A stretch of 64,000 nt of DNA from NCBI GenBank assembly GCA_963851405.1, contig CAWKPB010000006.1, positions 124,001 to 188,000 of the forward strand, written 5' to 3'. The translations under genes were made by a program, and so were the position numbers. This DNA is from JANPBY01 sp963851405 (lineage in GTDB: Bacteria > Actinomycetota > Actinomycetes > DATJPE01). The notes beneath the pieces are model-generated. The model did no database searches. It was not told the origin of the DNA and saw only the letters and a program-made list of their open reading frames with translations. Shown piece after piece: positions 50,023 through 57,468 of the stretch. Position 1 is the stretch's first letter. Each line of letters opens with the position of its first letter.

Positions 50023-50887
50023 ATGACCGACCAGCCGACCCTGCTGCGGGTGGCCATTCCCAACAAGGGCTCGCTAGCCGAGCCCGCGAGCCAGATGTTG
50101 CGCGAGGCGGGATACCGCCAACGGAGCGACTCACGTGAGCTCGTGCTTCAGGACTTGGACAACGCGACCGAGTTCTTTTTTCTTCGTCCCCGCGACATCG
50201 CGGTGTATGTCGGGTCCGGTCAGCTCGATGTAGGAATCACCGGGCGCGACCTCCTGCTCGATAGCGCGGCGGCGGCAGATGAGATTTTGCCCCTCGGGTT
50301 CGCCACCTCGACCTTCAGGTTCGCGGCTCGGCCGGGTACGGCCTCCGGGGTCCGCGAACTATCCGGTTTGCGCGTAGCCACGGCCTATCCCGGACTGGTG
50401 CGAGGCCATCTCGAGAGTCACGGCATCGAAGCCGAGGTGATCAGGCTCGACGGCGCGGTGGAGACATCGGTTCGCCTGGGGCTCGCCGACGTGATCGCGG
50501 ACGTCGTCGAGACGGGGAGCACGCTTCGTCAAGCCGGACTCGAGATTTTCGGGGATCCGATTCTGCGCTCCAGAAGCCGTTCTGGTCCGCCGGTCCGGGC
50601 TGGACCTCACGCCGGCAGTCGAACTACTCGAACGCCGCTTGCAGGGTGTCATCGTGGCCCGAACGTTCGTGATGATGGACTACGACTGTCCGGTGGGTTT
50701 GGTTGAGCGCGCTTGCTCGTTGACTCCTGGAATCGAGTCGCCAACGGTTTCTCCACTGCAGCGCCAGGGGTGGGTGGCGGTTCGGGCGTTAGTTGCGCGA
50801 CGGGATACCAATCGCGTCATGGATGCGTTGTTCGAACTCGGCGCCCGCGGGATCCTGACCACCGATATCCACGCCTGTCGGCTGTAG
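50023..50887 (+). pseudogene. hisG: ATP phosphoribosyltransferase (long form) with a single-base frameshift
   Basis: First enzyme of histidine synthesis, feedback-inhibited by histidine through its C-terminal domain. The 5' frame starts TLLRVAIPNKGSLAEPASQM, with DVGITGRDLL and the PRPP loop DVVETGSTLRQAGLEIFG. It then shifts at CCAGAAG (50571-50574): one extra A. Removing it reads ILRSEAVLVRRSGLDLTPAV, and the regulatory domain follows in the other frame (VARTFVMMDYDCPVGLVERA, ARGILTTDIHACRL, stop 50887), giving 287 residues, the size of the long HisG form. Either sequence error or a real lesion. Confidence 0.9.
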
Positions 50888-50892
50888 TCCCG

Positions 50893-51345
50893 GTGGGTGT
50901 CCCGGCAGGAGAGCAACTCCCAACCGTCTGGCGGCCCCGCAAGGGGCGAATCATTCCGGAGGCCTTGGCCGTGCTGGCGCTTGTCGGCTTCGTGATCGTT
51001 GCTTTCGCCGTCACCGGCGAGGGTTCCGGCGGGGCGACCTGGGTTGACCGTGTTCTCCTTGTCGGGTCCGGCGCGGTTGTGGCCTACCTGCTTCATCGCT
51101 TCGCTTCAGTGCGGGTGGAGGCGGACCACGAGGGGGTTCGAGTGGTCAATCTGGTGCACGTGCGGAAGCTCTCCTGGGCTCAGGTTGTCGGAGTCCGACT
51201 CGACGCAGGCGACCCGTGGGTCATGCTCGACCTTGCCGATGGAGAGACCTTGGCGGCGATGGGAATCCAGGGATCCGACGGCGACTACGGCAGAGACCAG
51301 GCGCGGGCTCTAGCCGCGGCTGTCGTGGCGAGCAACCCTGAGTGA
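50893..51345 (+). CDS. PH-domain membrane protein
   Basis: A 150-residue protein with two hydrophobic helices (about 24-43 and 53-71) and a bacterial PH-like domain (VRVEADHEGVRVVNLVHVRKLSWAQVVGVRL, of which SWAQVVGVRL is typical of the bPH6 family). A PH-domain protein just after hisG is common in actinomycetes. GTG start 5 nt after hisG. A longer frame upstream overlaps hisG and is not used. Function unknown. Confidence 0.8.
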   Translation: MGVPAGEQLPTVWRPRKGRIIPEALAVLALVGFVIVAFAVTGEGSGGATWVDRVLLVGSGAVVAYLLHRFASVRVEADHEGVRVVNLVHVRKLSWAQVVGVRLDAGDPWVMLDLADGETLAAMGIQGSDGDYGRDQARALAAAVVASNPE

Positions 51346-51384
51346 TGGCTTGCCCGGCCTGGCAGCGGGACCGATACTGCGTTC

Positions 51385-51630
51385 ATGCGTGAGGTCACCC
51401 CGTTGCCCACCCTCGGTTCGGTGTTCTTCGATGCGCGCGAACACGGGCGCTCCATGCGCGTGGCTTTCCATCCAGCCGAAGGCGTCTATGTCTTGAGTCT
51501 GTGGCGTGACGACACCTGTCTACAGACCTTTCGCCTGCCGGCTGCTGCGGCACCGGAACTCGTACAGACCATCGTCGGCGCACTCGCCAGCCCGTACACA
51601 AGCGATCGGAGTGCCGACCAGGTCGGCTGA
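51385..51630 (+). CDS. Small conserved hypothetical protein
   Basis: An 81-residue protein without recognised domain. The pattern is that of a small beta-rich protein (RSMRVAFHPAEGVYVLSLWRD, then CLQTFRLPAAAAPELVQTI) that I associate with unnamed actinobacterial proteins, without being able to name the family. ATG preceded at 6 nt by GATACT. It is convergent with the next gene, 2 nt apart. Confidence 0.6.
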   Translation: MREVTPLPTLGSVFFDAREHGRSMRVAFHPAEGVYVLSLWRDDTCLQTFRLPAAAAPELVQTIVGALASPYTSDRSADQVG

Positions 51631-51632
51631 CG

Positions 51633-51974
51633 TCACTCCCCGAGGCGTTCGAGGGCCACTCGCTTCGGGACCACCATGCGCCACGCATCGATGACCAGTT
51701 CTGACATCTCGTCCCGCCCGAGGACCGCAAGGCGGGCGCGGGCCCAGTTGAACCGCTCGTCGGACGGCAGCGGCATCAGGAACGTGTTCGGGTCACTCGC
51801 GACGAGAGCCTCGCGCTGGTCCTTCGGATAGCCGAACCCCATGAAGGTCTCATCGCGGGAGAATGAGACGTACACCAATCCCCGGACCCGGAACTTCACC
51901 CGGTCATGGACCAGGGCTTCTTCGGTACGAGGCAGGGTGCGGGCCAGTCGACGAACGTCTTCAACGGTGACCAT
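51633..51974 (-). CDS. MmcQ/YjbR-family protein
   Basis: A 113-residue protein of the MmcQ/YjbR family, a double-wing fold sometimes described as DNA-binding. It shows VTVEDVRRLARTLPRTEE, VKFRVRGLVYVSFSRDETFMGFG and the WARARLAVL segment followed by ELVIDAWRMVVPKR at the end. ATG at 51974 is preferred over a GTG 21 nt upstream. Function unknown. Confidence 0.82.
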   Translation of the reverse strand: MVTVEDVRRLARTLPRTEEALVHDRVKFRVRGLVYVSFSRDETFMGFGYPKDQREALVASDPNTFLMPLPSDERFNWARARLAVLGRDEMSELVIDAWRMVVPKRVALERLGE

Positions 51975-52010
51975 GGCTTGAGTCTGCGCCGCCACCTCCC
52001 CTCGATGTGG

Positions 52011-53210
52011 TCAGTGCACCAGCCGACCGGGGCGCAGGCTGGGAACGAGCAGCAGCTGACCGGTGGCGGCCGCCAGCAGCATGAGCATGCTCGCGGTGAA
52101 GCCGCTCGTGAGGTCCCGCAGGGCCCCAGCAACCAGTGGGCCGAAGGCTGCGACGACGTAGGACACCAGGAAGGCGAAGGCGGATAGCCGGGCTGAAGCG
52201 GCGGGGTTTGGTGCATAGTCGACGAGGAGCACCAGGCCGAGGGTGAACCCCGCTCCGAGTCCCAGCCCGAGCAGGGCCGCGATGGCGTAGGCCGAGGAAC
52301 CAGGGGCCAGCAGCAGGAGGATCAGGCCGAGGACGGCGGCGCCGACCGTGACAGCGAAGACGGGTCGACGATCGGTGCGAAGGTCGGCTACGGCTGGAAT
52401 GACGAGCGCGGCGATCAACTGAACGACACTGAGAGTTGCTACCAGGAGCCCGCCCGTGACCGCAGAGGCTCCGCGATCCTCGAAGAATGGCGCCAGCCAG
52501 GCGAGCAGGCTGTAGAAGACGAAAGAGTTGAGACTCAAGTATCCAGCCACAATCCACGCTGTGCGGTCGCGCCACGGCAGGCGGCCGCTGGACGGCTGTT
52601 CAACATGGGCTGGCACCTGTCGCTGGACGATCAGCCAAACCGCCAGACAGATCAGCGCGAGGATCGACCAGGAGGCGAGGGACCGCTCCCACGAGTCCAG
52701 ACGGTCCGCTAGGGGTACGGCTAACGCGGCCGCGACGGTCGCACCGGTCATCATCGAGGCCATGTAGACCCCCGTCATCGTCCCCGCCCGGGCGGCAAAG
52801 AACTCCTTGACGATGCCGGGCAGCACCGTGCCACCGACAGCTATCCCCGCCCCGGCAATCACCACGCCGAGGTAGAGAAGCACCGTGGTGCTGCCGACGA
52901 GGCGCAGCAGCAGGCCCACCACGATGAGCAGGAGCGAGACCGCTACGGAGCGTTCTCGACCGATGCGGTCGGACAGGCGATGCGCGAGCGGCGCGAACAG
53001 GCCCATGCACAGCAGCGGCAGCGTGGTGAGGGCTCCGGCCGCAGCCCCGCTCAGCCCGAGATCGGCTTGGATCGCGCCAATGAGCGGCGGCACTGACGTA
53101 ATGGGCGTCCGCAAGTTGAGCCCGACGGCAATGACTCCGGAGACCAGCAGCAGGGTGGACGGGCCTTGGCGGCCTGCTGTGGACGGCGACGGATCTTCAG
53201 TTCTCACCAC
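52011..53210 (-). CDS. MFS transporter, CynX/NimT type
   Basis: A 399-residue 12-helix major facilitator protein. The first loop GLNLRTPITSVPPLIGAIQ is the hallmark of CynX/NimT-like carriers (cyanate, 2-nitroimidazole and related exporters). MFS motif A-like HRLSDRIGRERSV follows helix 2. The substrate is not predictable. The GTG start follows a short purine stretch. It faces away from the SseB-like gene, with 64 nt between them. Confidence 0.88.
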   Translation of the reverse strand: MVRTEDPSPSTAGRQGPSTLLLVSGVIAVGLNLRTPITSVPPLIGAIQADLGLSGAAAGALTTLPLLCMGLFAPLAHRLSDRIGRERSVAVSLLLIVVGLLLRLVGSTTVLLYLGVVIAGAGIAVGGTVLPGIVKEFFAARAGTMTGVYMASMMTGATVAAALAVPLADRLDSWERSLASWSILALICLAVWLIVQRQVPAHVEQPSSGRLPWRDRTAWIVAGYLSLNSFVFYSLLAWLAPFFEDRGASAVTGGLLVATLSVVQLIAALVIPAVADLRTDRRPVFAVTVGAAVLGLILLLLAPGSSAYAIAALLGLGLGAGFTLGLVLLVDYAPNPAASARLSAFAFLVSYVVAAFGPLVAGALRDLTSGFTASMLMLLAAATGQLLLVPSLRPGRLVH

Positions 53211-53260
53211 CGCAGGCTAGGGGTTTCGCCCAGCACAGCCCGGTCACGACCCCGGGTGTC

Positions 53261-53266
53261 TAGGGT
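53261..53266 (+). promoter_or_regulatory. -10 box of a leaderless promoter
   Basis: TAGGGT, 8 nt before the GTG of the SseB-like gene; no Shine-Dalgarno sequence. Confidence 0.45.
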
Positions 53267-53274
53267 CTTGAACC

Positions 53275-54003
53275 GTGACGGGGATCGAGGGCGGGTTCGA
53301 GGGGCGGTCGATTCCGGATCCGGGATTCGCCGGAGACGATGGATCCGCGCCGCCAGGCCTGCTCGATGCGCTGGGCTCTGGTGACCTCGGCTGCCTCGTC
53401 GATGCATTGCTGAACAGTCGGGTGCTGGTGCCGGTCGTAGCCGTTCTTGGGGAGTCCGAGCCAAACGCTCTCGGCCACCTCACCGAAAACAGCGCAGACA
53501 TGGCCGTGGTCACGATTCGGGCGCCTAGCGGCCGCGTGGCGCTCCCCGCGTTCTCCAGCGTCCAGGCCATGGCCGCGTGGGACGGGGCGGCCCGCCCGGT
53601 GCCCGTCTCAGGGGCTGCTGCTGCCGTCGCTGCTCTTGATGAAGCCGCCGATGCCCTGGTTGTCGACCTCGGGACCGCGCGGCGGCGGACGGTGGACGGA
53701 CCGGCACTGCGCGCTCTTGCTGAGGGCCGGCGGCTCATTCGGCCAGCAGAAGACCCGGCGGTCGTGCATGCGATCGAGGCGGCCGCTGCCTCGGTGGGAG
53801 TGTCACTCGACCATCTTTCGATTGCGGCGGGCGAGGATGCTGACGTCGTCGTCGTACTCAGCGTCGACGGCGACGATCTGGGCACTCACGAAGCCACCCG
53901 GGCAGCTGAGCTCGGCCGTGTTCTCTCCTCGGACCCAGTCCTTCGGGGCCGGTTGGGGCGCGGACTCGATCTCGTGGTCAGCCGGACTCCGGGCGAGCAG
54001 TGA
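53275..54003 (+). CDS. SseB N-terminal-domain protein
   Basis: A 242-residue protein. The segment LLNSRVLVPVVAV, then DMAVVTIRAPSGRVALPAFSS and VVDLGTARRRTVDG match the SseB N-terminal domain as found in actinomycete genes that precede infC. The C-terminal half (VSLDHLSIAAGEDADVVVVL) is a second alpha/beta unit. No enzymatic motif is evident. GTG start. Confidence 0.78.
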   Translation: MTGIEGGFEGRSIPDPGFAGDDGSAPPGLLDALGSGDLGCLVDALLNSRVLVPVVAVLGESEPNALGHLTENSADMAVVTIRAPSGRVALPAFSSVQAMAAWDGAARPVPVSGAAAAVAALDEAADALVVDLGTARRRTVDGPALRALAEGRRLIRPAEDPAVVHAIEAAAASVGVSLDHLSIAAGEDADVVVVLSVDGDDLGTHEATRAAELGRVLSSDPVLRGRLGRGLDLVVSRTPGEQ

Positions 54004-54136
54004 CCGACACGCCCAGAACCAGACGCTGGCGGTCAGGTGGCGGAATGTTGGCGAAGATGGCGGCGCGCGTCTGGCCGGGCGCTCCCGTGCTCGTGTGTGT
54101 AAGAGAAGTGACCTGCTGACCCAAGGAGGACCAGTC

Positions 54137-54892
54137 ATGAAGTTGGGACCGAGACTCGGCGCTGAGTTCATCGGCACGTTCGTCCTCGTGTTCGGAGGTA
54201 CGGGGGCCGCAGTTTTGGCGGCTCAATTCGTTGATCCGGTGAGCGCGGAGGCCACCGGCCTTGGCATCGGGTTCCTCGGTGTGTCCCTGGCGTTTGGCCT
54301 GACCGTCGTGGCTGGCGCCTACGCCTTGGGCCACATCTCTGGCGGGCACTTCAACCCCGCGATCTCCATCGGGCTGGCCTCGGCCAAGCGGTTCCCGTGG
54401 AAGGACGTCACTCCCTACGTGCTGGTCCAGGTCGCCGCAGCAGTCATCGCTTCGGCCACTTTGTGGCTCATCGCGGTGAACCGGGTGGGTATGACCTCGG
54501 ACCTGTTGGCCAGCGGAGGATTCGCGGCCAACGGATATGGAGACCACTCACCGGGCGGTTACGCCCTCGTCGCCTGCCTTCTCATCGAGGTCATCCTGAC
54601 CGCAGTTTTTCTCATCGTGATCGCCGGCGTCACGGATCGGCGGGCGTCGAAAGGGTTCGCAGCGTTGGCCATCGGCCTGTCGTTGACACTGATCCACCTC
54701 ATCAGCATCCCGGTCACCAACACCTCGGTGAACCCCGCTCGCTCCACTGGCCCAGCACTTGCGCTGGCCGTTTCAGGGGACTCCTGGGCGCTCGGGCAGC
54801 TGTGGCTGTTCTGGGTGGCCCCGATCATTGGCGGCATTATCGGCGCCGTGATCTACGTCTATCTGGCCAAGGACCACGAAGCCGCGGCGTGA
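54137..54892 (+). CDS. aqpZ: Aquaporin Z-like MIP channel
   Basis: A 251-residue six-helix channel. Both half-helix motifs are present: HISGGHFNPAISIGLA and TNTSVNPARSTGPAL. The residues lining the selectivity filter fit a water channel (AqpZ) better than a glycerol facilitator. ATG with a strong AAGGAGGA at good spacing; longer frames upstream overlap the SseB-like gene and are rejected. The 133-nt gap upstream shows no clear promoter. Confidence 0.94.
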   Translation: MKLGPRLGAEFIGTFVLVFGGTGAAVLAAQFVDPVSAEATGLGIGFLGVSLAFGLTVVAGAYALGHISGGHFNPAISIGLASAKRFPWKDVTPYVLVQVAAAVIASATLWLIAVNRVGMTSDLLASGGFAANGYGDHSPGGYALVACLLIEVILTAVFLIVIAGVTDRRASKGFAALAIGLSLTLIHLISIPVTNTSVNPARSTGPALALAVSGDSWALGQLWLFWVAPIIGGIIGAVIYVYLAKDHEAAA

Positions 54893-54910
54893 CGCGCCGG
54901 ACGATCAGGT

Positions 54911-54939
54911 TTGGCCCGAGCGTCGGCCTGCCGTACGCT
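54911..54939 (+). promoter_or_regulatory. Promoter of the infC-rpmI-rplT operon
   Basis: TTGGCC (54911-54916) and TACGCT (54934-54939) are 17 nt apart, the best-spaced -35/-10 pair seen in the window. Transcription would start close to 54945, giving a leader of about 240 nt before infC. Confidence 0.55.
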
Positions 54940-54944
54940 GACCC

Positions 54945-55019
54945 ATGACCGATCGGGCGCCTGGCGTCCGATCTGCAAGTGGAGGTCCACCTCCCACCCG
55001 CCGTCCGTCCGCACCATAG
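54945..55019 (+). CDS. Possible 24-codon leader ORF upstream of infC
   Basis: An ATG lies 5 nt after the TACGCT box and opens a 24-codon frame ending at TAG. The product is rich in Pro, Arg and Ser, without amino acid runs that would suggest attenuation. If translated, it would be a leaderless upstream ORF. It may equally be chance, since I have no conservation data. Confidence 0.3.
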   Translation: MTDRAPGVRSASGGPPPTRRPSAP

Positions 55020-55036
55020 GTCGTCGGGTCCGGTCA

Positions 55037-55174
55037 GGATCCTTCGGGATCCGCAGGATGTTCGGCGAGCCGAGAGGGCGCGTCGCGCGGCCTGTCCGGT
55101 GATGTGGGCCTTCGCTGCACCAGGAGCGGAGGCCCGATTTCCGTCTCTGGGGTCGGTCCTGAAGTGTCCCGACC
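55037..55174 (+). promoter_or_regulatory. Structured 5' leader of infC
   Basis: Two stable hairpins: GGATCC-TTCG-GGATCC (55037-55052), a perfect 6-bp stem with a cUUCGg tetraloop, and GGTCGG/CCGACC (55151-55156 with 55169-55174) ending right before the infC Shine-Dalgarno GAGGAGG. The second could compete with ribosome access. It is not a riboswitch class I recognise. Confidence 0.5.
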
Positions 55175-55185
55175 GAGGAGGCCCC

Positions 55186-55842
55186 ATCAGCGTCGAACCC
55201 CGTATCAACGACCGGATCCGTGTTCCCGACGTGCGCTTGGTCGGTCCGAACGGCGAGCAGGTCGGCATCGTTCGCGTGGAGGATGCACTTCGCCTCGCGC
55301 AGGAGAGCGACCTCGACCTCGTCGAGGTGGCGCCCAACGAACGGCCACCCGTCTGCAAGCTGATGGACTACGGCAAGTTCAAGTACGAGAACGCGCAGAA
55401 GGCCAGGGAGTCGCGCAAGAACCAGGTCAACACGGTCATCAAGGAGATGAAGCTTCGCCCGAAGATCGATCCGCACGACTACCAGACCAAGAAGGGTCAC
55501 GTCGTCCGGTTCCTCAAGGCGGGGGACAAGGTGAAGATCACGATCATGTTCAGGGGTCGTGAGCAGAGCCGCCCTGAGCTCGGTTACCGCTTGCTGCAGA
55601 AGTTGGCCGAGGACGTCTCGGATCTCGGGTTCGTCGAGTTCGCTCCGAAGCAAGACGGCCGCAACATGGTGATGGTGTTGGGGCCGTACAAGAAGAAGGC
55701 TGAGGCGATGGCCGAGGCGAAGGCGGAGAAGGCCGCGCGGCGCGCGGGCGAGGCCGCCGAGAACGACCCAGCAGGTGCCCAGTCAGCTGACGATCAGGCA
55801 TCCGACGTACCGGCCACCGACGGCACTGCCGTCGAGGCCTGA
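55186..55842 (+). CDS. infC: Translation initiation factor IF-3 with ATC start
   Basis: A 218-residue IF-3. The family N-terminus EPRINDRIRVPDVRLVG is preceded in frame by ATC-AGC-GTC, and GAGGAGG lies 4 nt before the ATC, while no ATG, GTG or TTG lies near. Upstream ATG codons at 55102 and before give unconserved sequence. IF-3 autoregulation through a rare AUU/AUC start is established in other bacteria. The two domains follow (VCKLMDYGKFKYENAQKARE, MKLRPKIDPHDYQTK, FRGREQSRPELGYRLLQKL). A charged C-terminal tail of about 35 residues is extra. An rRNA and ribosomal-protein operon follows. Confidence 0.93.
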   Translation: MSVEPRINDRIRVPDVRLVGPNGEQVGIVRVEDALRLAQESDLDLVEVAPNERPPVCKLMDYGKFKYENAQKARESRKNQVNTVIKEMKLRPKIDPHDYQTKKGHVVRFLKAGDKVKITIMFRGREQSRPELGYRLLQKLAEDVSDLGFVEFAPKQDGRNMVMVLGPYKKKAEAMAEAKAEKAARRAGEAAENDPAGAQSADDQASDVPATDGTAVEA

Positions 55843-55862
55843 CCGGAAGGAAGACACGGCTC

Positions 55863-56057
55863 ATGCCGAAGAACAAGACCCACAGCGGGACGAAGAAGCG
55901 GTTCCGCGTGACGGGATCGGGCAAGCTCATGCGTGAGCAGGCCAATGGCCGTCACCTGCTGGAGCACAAGTCGAGCCGTCGCACACGCCGCCTTGCTGCG
56001 GACGTCGATGTCGCGCCGTCGGACACCAAGCGCATCAAGCGGCTCCTCGGTATCTGA
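55863..56057 (+). CDS. rpmI: 50S ribosomal protein L35
   Basis: A 64-residue L35: MPKNKTHSGTKKRFRVTGSG, then HLLEHKSSRRTRRLA and KRIKRLLGI. ATG start with GGAAGGA upstream. The final codons GGT-ATC-TGA are the first copy of the tandem repeat that fills the gap to rplT. Part of the conserved infC-rpmI-rplT operon. Confidence 0.98.
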   Translation: MPKNKTHSGTKKRFRVTGSGKLMREQANGRHLLEHKSSRRTRRLAADVDVAPSDTKRIKRLLGI

Positions 56058-56106
56058 GTCGCAGATATCTGACTCGCGGGTATCTGACTCAACGGGTATC
56101 TGACTC
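56051..56106. repeat. Four tandem copies of TATCTGASTC at the rpmI stop
   Basis: TATCTGAGTC (56051) and three TATCTGACTC copies (56066, 56081, 56097), spaced 15, 15 and 16 bp. The first three are in the rpmI frame, each containing the ATC-TGA of the gene end, so three consecutive in-frame stops occur. Together with the next 32 bp they fill the rpmI-rplT spacer. Confidence 0.85.
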
Positions 56107-56138
56107 AACCGTCCCTCACACTTTCAGGAGCATCAGTC

Positions 56139-56519
56139 ATGGCACGCGTGAAGCGGGCAGTCAACGCCCACAAGAAGCGCCGGGTCGTTCTCGAGCAGGC
56201 CAGCGGATACCGCGGGCAGCGTTCACGGCTCTACCGCAAGGCCAAGGAGCAGGTCACACACTCCCTCGTCTACTCCTACGGGGACCGCAAGAAGCGCAAG
56301 GGTGACTTTCGCCAGCTGTGGATCCAGCGGATCAACGCAGCTTCGCGGGCGAACGGACTGACCTACAACCGTTTCATCCAGGGCCTCAAGGCCGCGGACA
56401 TCGAGGTTGATCGGCGCATGCTGGCGGACCTCGCCGTCAACGACCCGGCCGCCTTTGCGGTGCTCGTCGAGCAGGCGAAGGCTGCCCTGCCGGCCGACCG
56501 CAACGCGCCTGCCGCCTAA
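56139..56519 (+). CDS. rplT: 50S ribosomal protein L20
   Basis: A 126-residue L20: MARVKRAVNAHKKRRVVLEQ, YRGQRSRLYRKAKEQVTHSL and FRQLWIQRINAASRANGLTY are all standard. In E. coli and Bacillus L20 represses its own operon by binding leader RNA; a similar target in the infC leader is possible but not shown. ATG with TCAGGAG upstream. Confidence 0.98.
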   Translation: MARVKRAVNAHKKRRVVLEQASGYRGQRSRLYRKAKEQVTHSLVYSYGDRKKRKGDFRQLWIQRINAASRANGLTYNRFIQGLKAADIEVDRRMLADLAVNDPAAFAVLVEQAKAALPADRNAPAA

Positions 56520-56554
56520 GTCCTCGTCGCATCGTCGACGCAAACGACTGACAC

Positions 56555-57397
56555 GTGATCGATGGGCCGTTGTCCCCGCGCAACAAGCGGGTGACCGCGG
56601 CCCGTCGGCTTCTCAAGCGGGGCTTTCGCACTGAGACCTCGACGTTCCTCGTTGAAGGTCCGCAAGCGGTCCGTGAAGCCCTCGCGCTCGCCCGGGAGCA
56701 GCCCGGGCTCCTTCGCCAGCTGTTCGTCACCGACGAGGCAGCCGTGCGGCATCCCGAGATCATCGACTCGGCTCGGGCGGCCAACTGCCCGGTGGACCGG
56801 GTTGATATCTCCGTGGTGGCTGAGCTGAGCCAGACCGTGACCCCGCAGGGGGTTGTGGCGGTGTGCGGCTCCATCGACGTTGCCTTGATGGACGTCGTCG
56901 GCGACACCGCGGCCGTCCGCCCGACGCTGGTGGCCGTACTGAGCAATGTTCGCGACCCCGGCAACGCGGGGACCGTGATCAGAGCGGCCGATGCCGCGGG
57001 GGCTGAGGCGGTGATCCTGACTGAGTCCTCTGTGGATCCGTACAACGGCAAGTGCGTTCGGGCGTCAGCGGGATCGATCTTCCACCTACCGCTCGTGAGC
57101 GGTGCCGCGATGATCGAGGCGGTGGACGCGCTCAAAGCCGCGGGACTCCGGGTCGTGGCCGCAGACGGCGCTGGCGCGCGCGACCTCTCCCAGGAGTCCG
57201 CATCCGGCGCTCTGGCCGCGCCCACGGCGTGGGTTTTCGGCAACGAGGCCTGGGGCTTGCCCCGGGAGATCCTGGAGTTGTGCGACGCCGTGGTTCGGGT
57301 GCCGATCTACGGCCGCGCCGAGTCGCTCAATTTGGCTGCCGCGGCGGCCGTGTGTCTCTATGCGAGCGCCAGCGCCCAGCGGTCGACTCCCCATTAG
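56555..57397 (+). CDS. SpoU/TrmH-family RNA 2'-O-methyltransferase
   Basis: A 280-residue SPOUT methyltransferase resembling the TsnR/AviRb group. The substrate-binding N-terminus (KRVTAARRLLKRGFRTETST, EGPQAVREAL) is followed by SPOUT motifs 1-3: VLSNVRDPGNAGTVIRAADA, WVFGNEAWGLP and VPIYGRAESLNLAAAAAVCL. The target is probably 23S rRNA, by family analogy. GTG start without an obvious Shine-Dalgarno sequence. Conserved between rplT and pheS in actinomycetes. Confidence 0.92.
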   Translation: MIDGPLSPRNKRVTAARRLLKRGFRTETSTFLVEGPQAVREALALAREQPGLLRQLFVTDEAAVRHPEIIDSARAANCPVDRVDISVVAELSQTVTPQGVVAVCGSIDVALMDVVGDTAAVRPTLVAVLSNVRDPGNAGTVIRAADAAGAEAVILTESSVDPYNGKCVRASAGSIFHLPLVSGAAMIEAVDALKAAGLRVVAADGAGARDLSQESASGALAAPTAWVFGNEAWGLPREILELCDAVVRVPIYGRAESLNLAAAAAVCLYASASAQRSTPH

Positions 57398-57454
57398 CCA
57401 TCGTGAGCGCCTCGGCTCGCGACAATGCCTTCGCTGGATCTGAGCGGCCACCTC

Positions 57455-57460
57455 TAGACT
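57455..57460 (+). promoter_or_regulatory. -10 box of a leaderless pheS promoter
   Basis: TAGACT, 8 nt before the pheS GTG, with no Shine-Dalgarno sequence. It supports the choice of start codon for pheS. Confidence 0.5.
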
Positions 57461-57468
57461 TCGGCGTC

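Noticed and set aside
54945..55019. Attenuating leader peptide for infC
   Set aside because: The 24-codon frame has no runs of a regulated amino acid. It is kept only as a low-confidence ORF.
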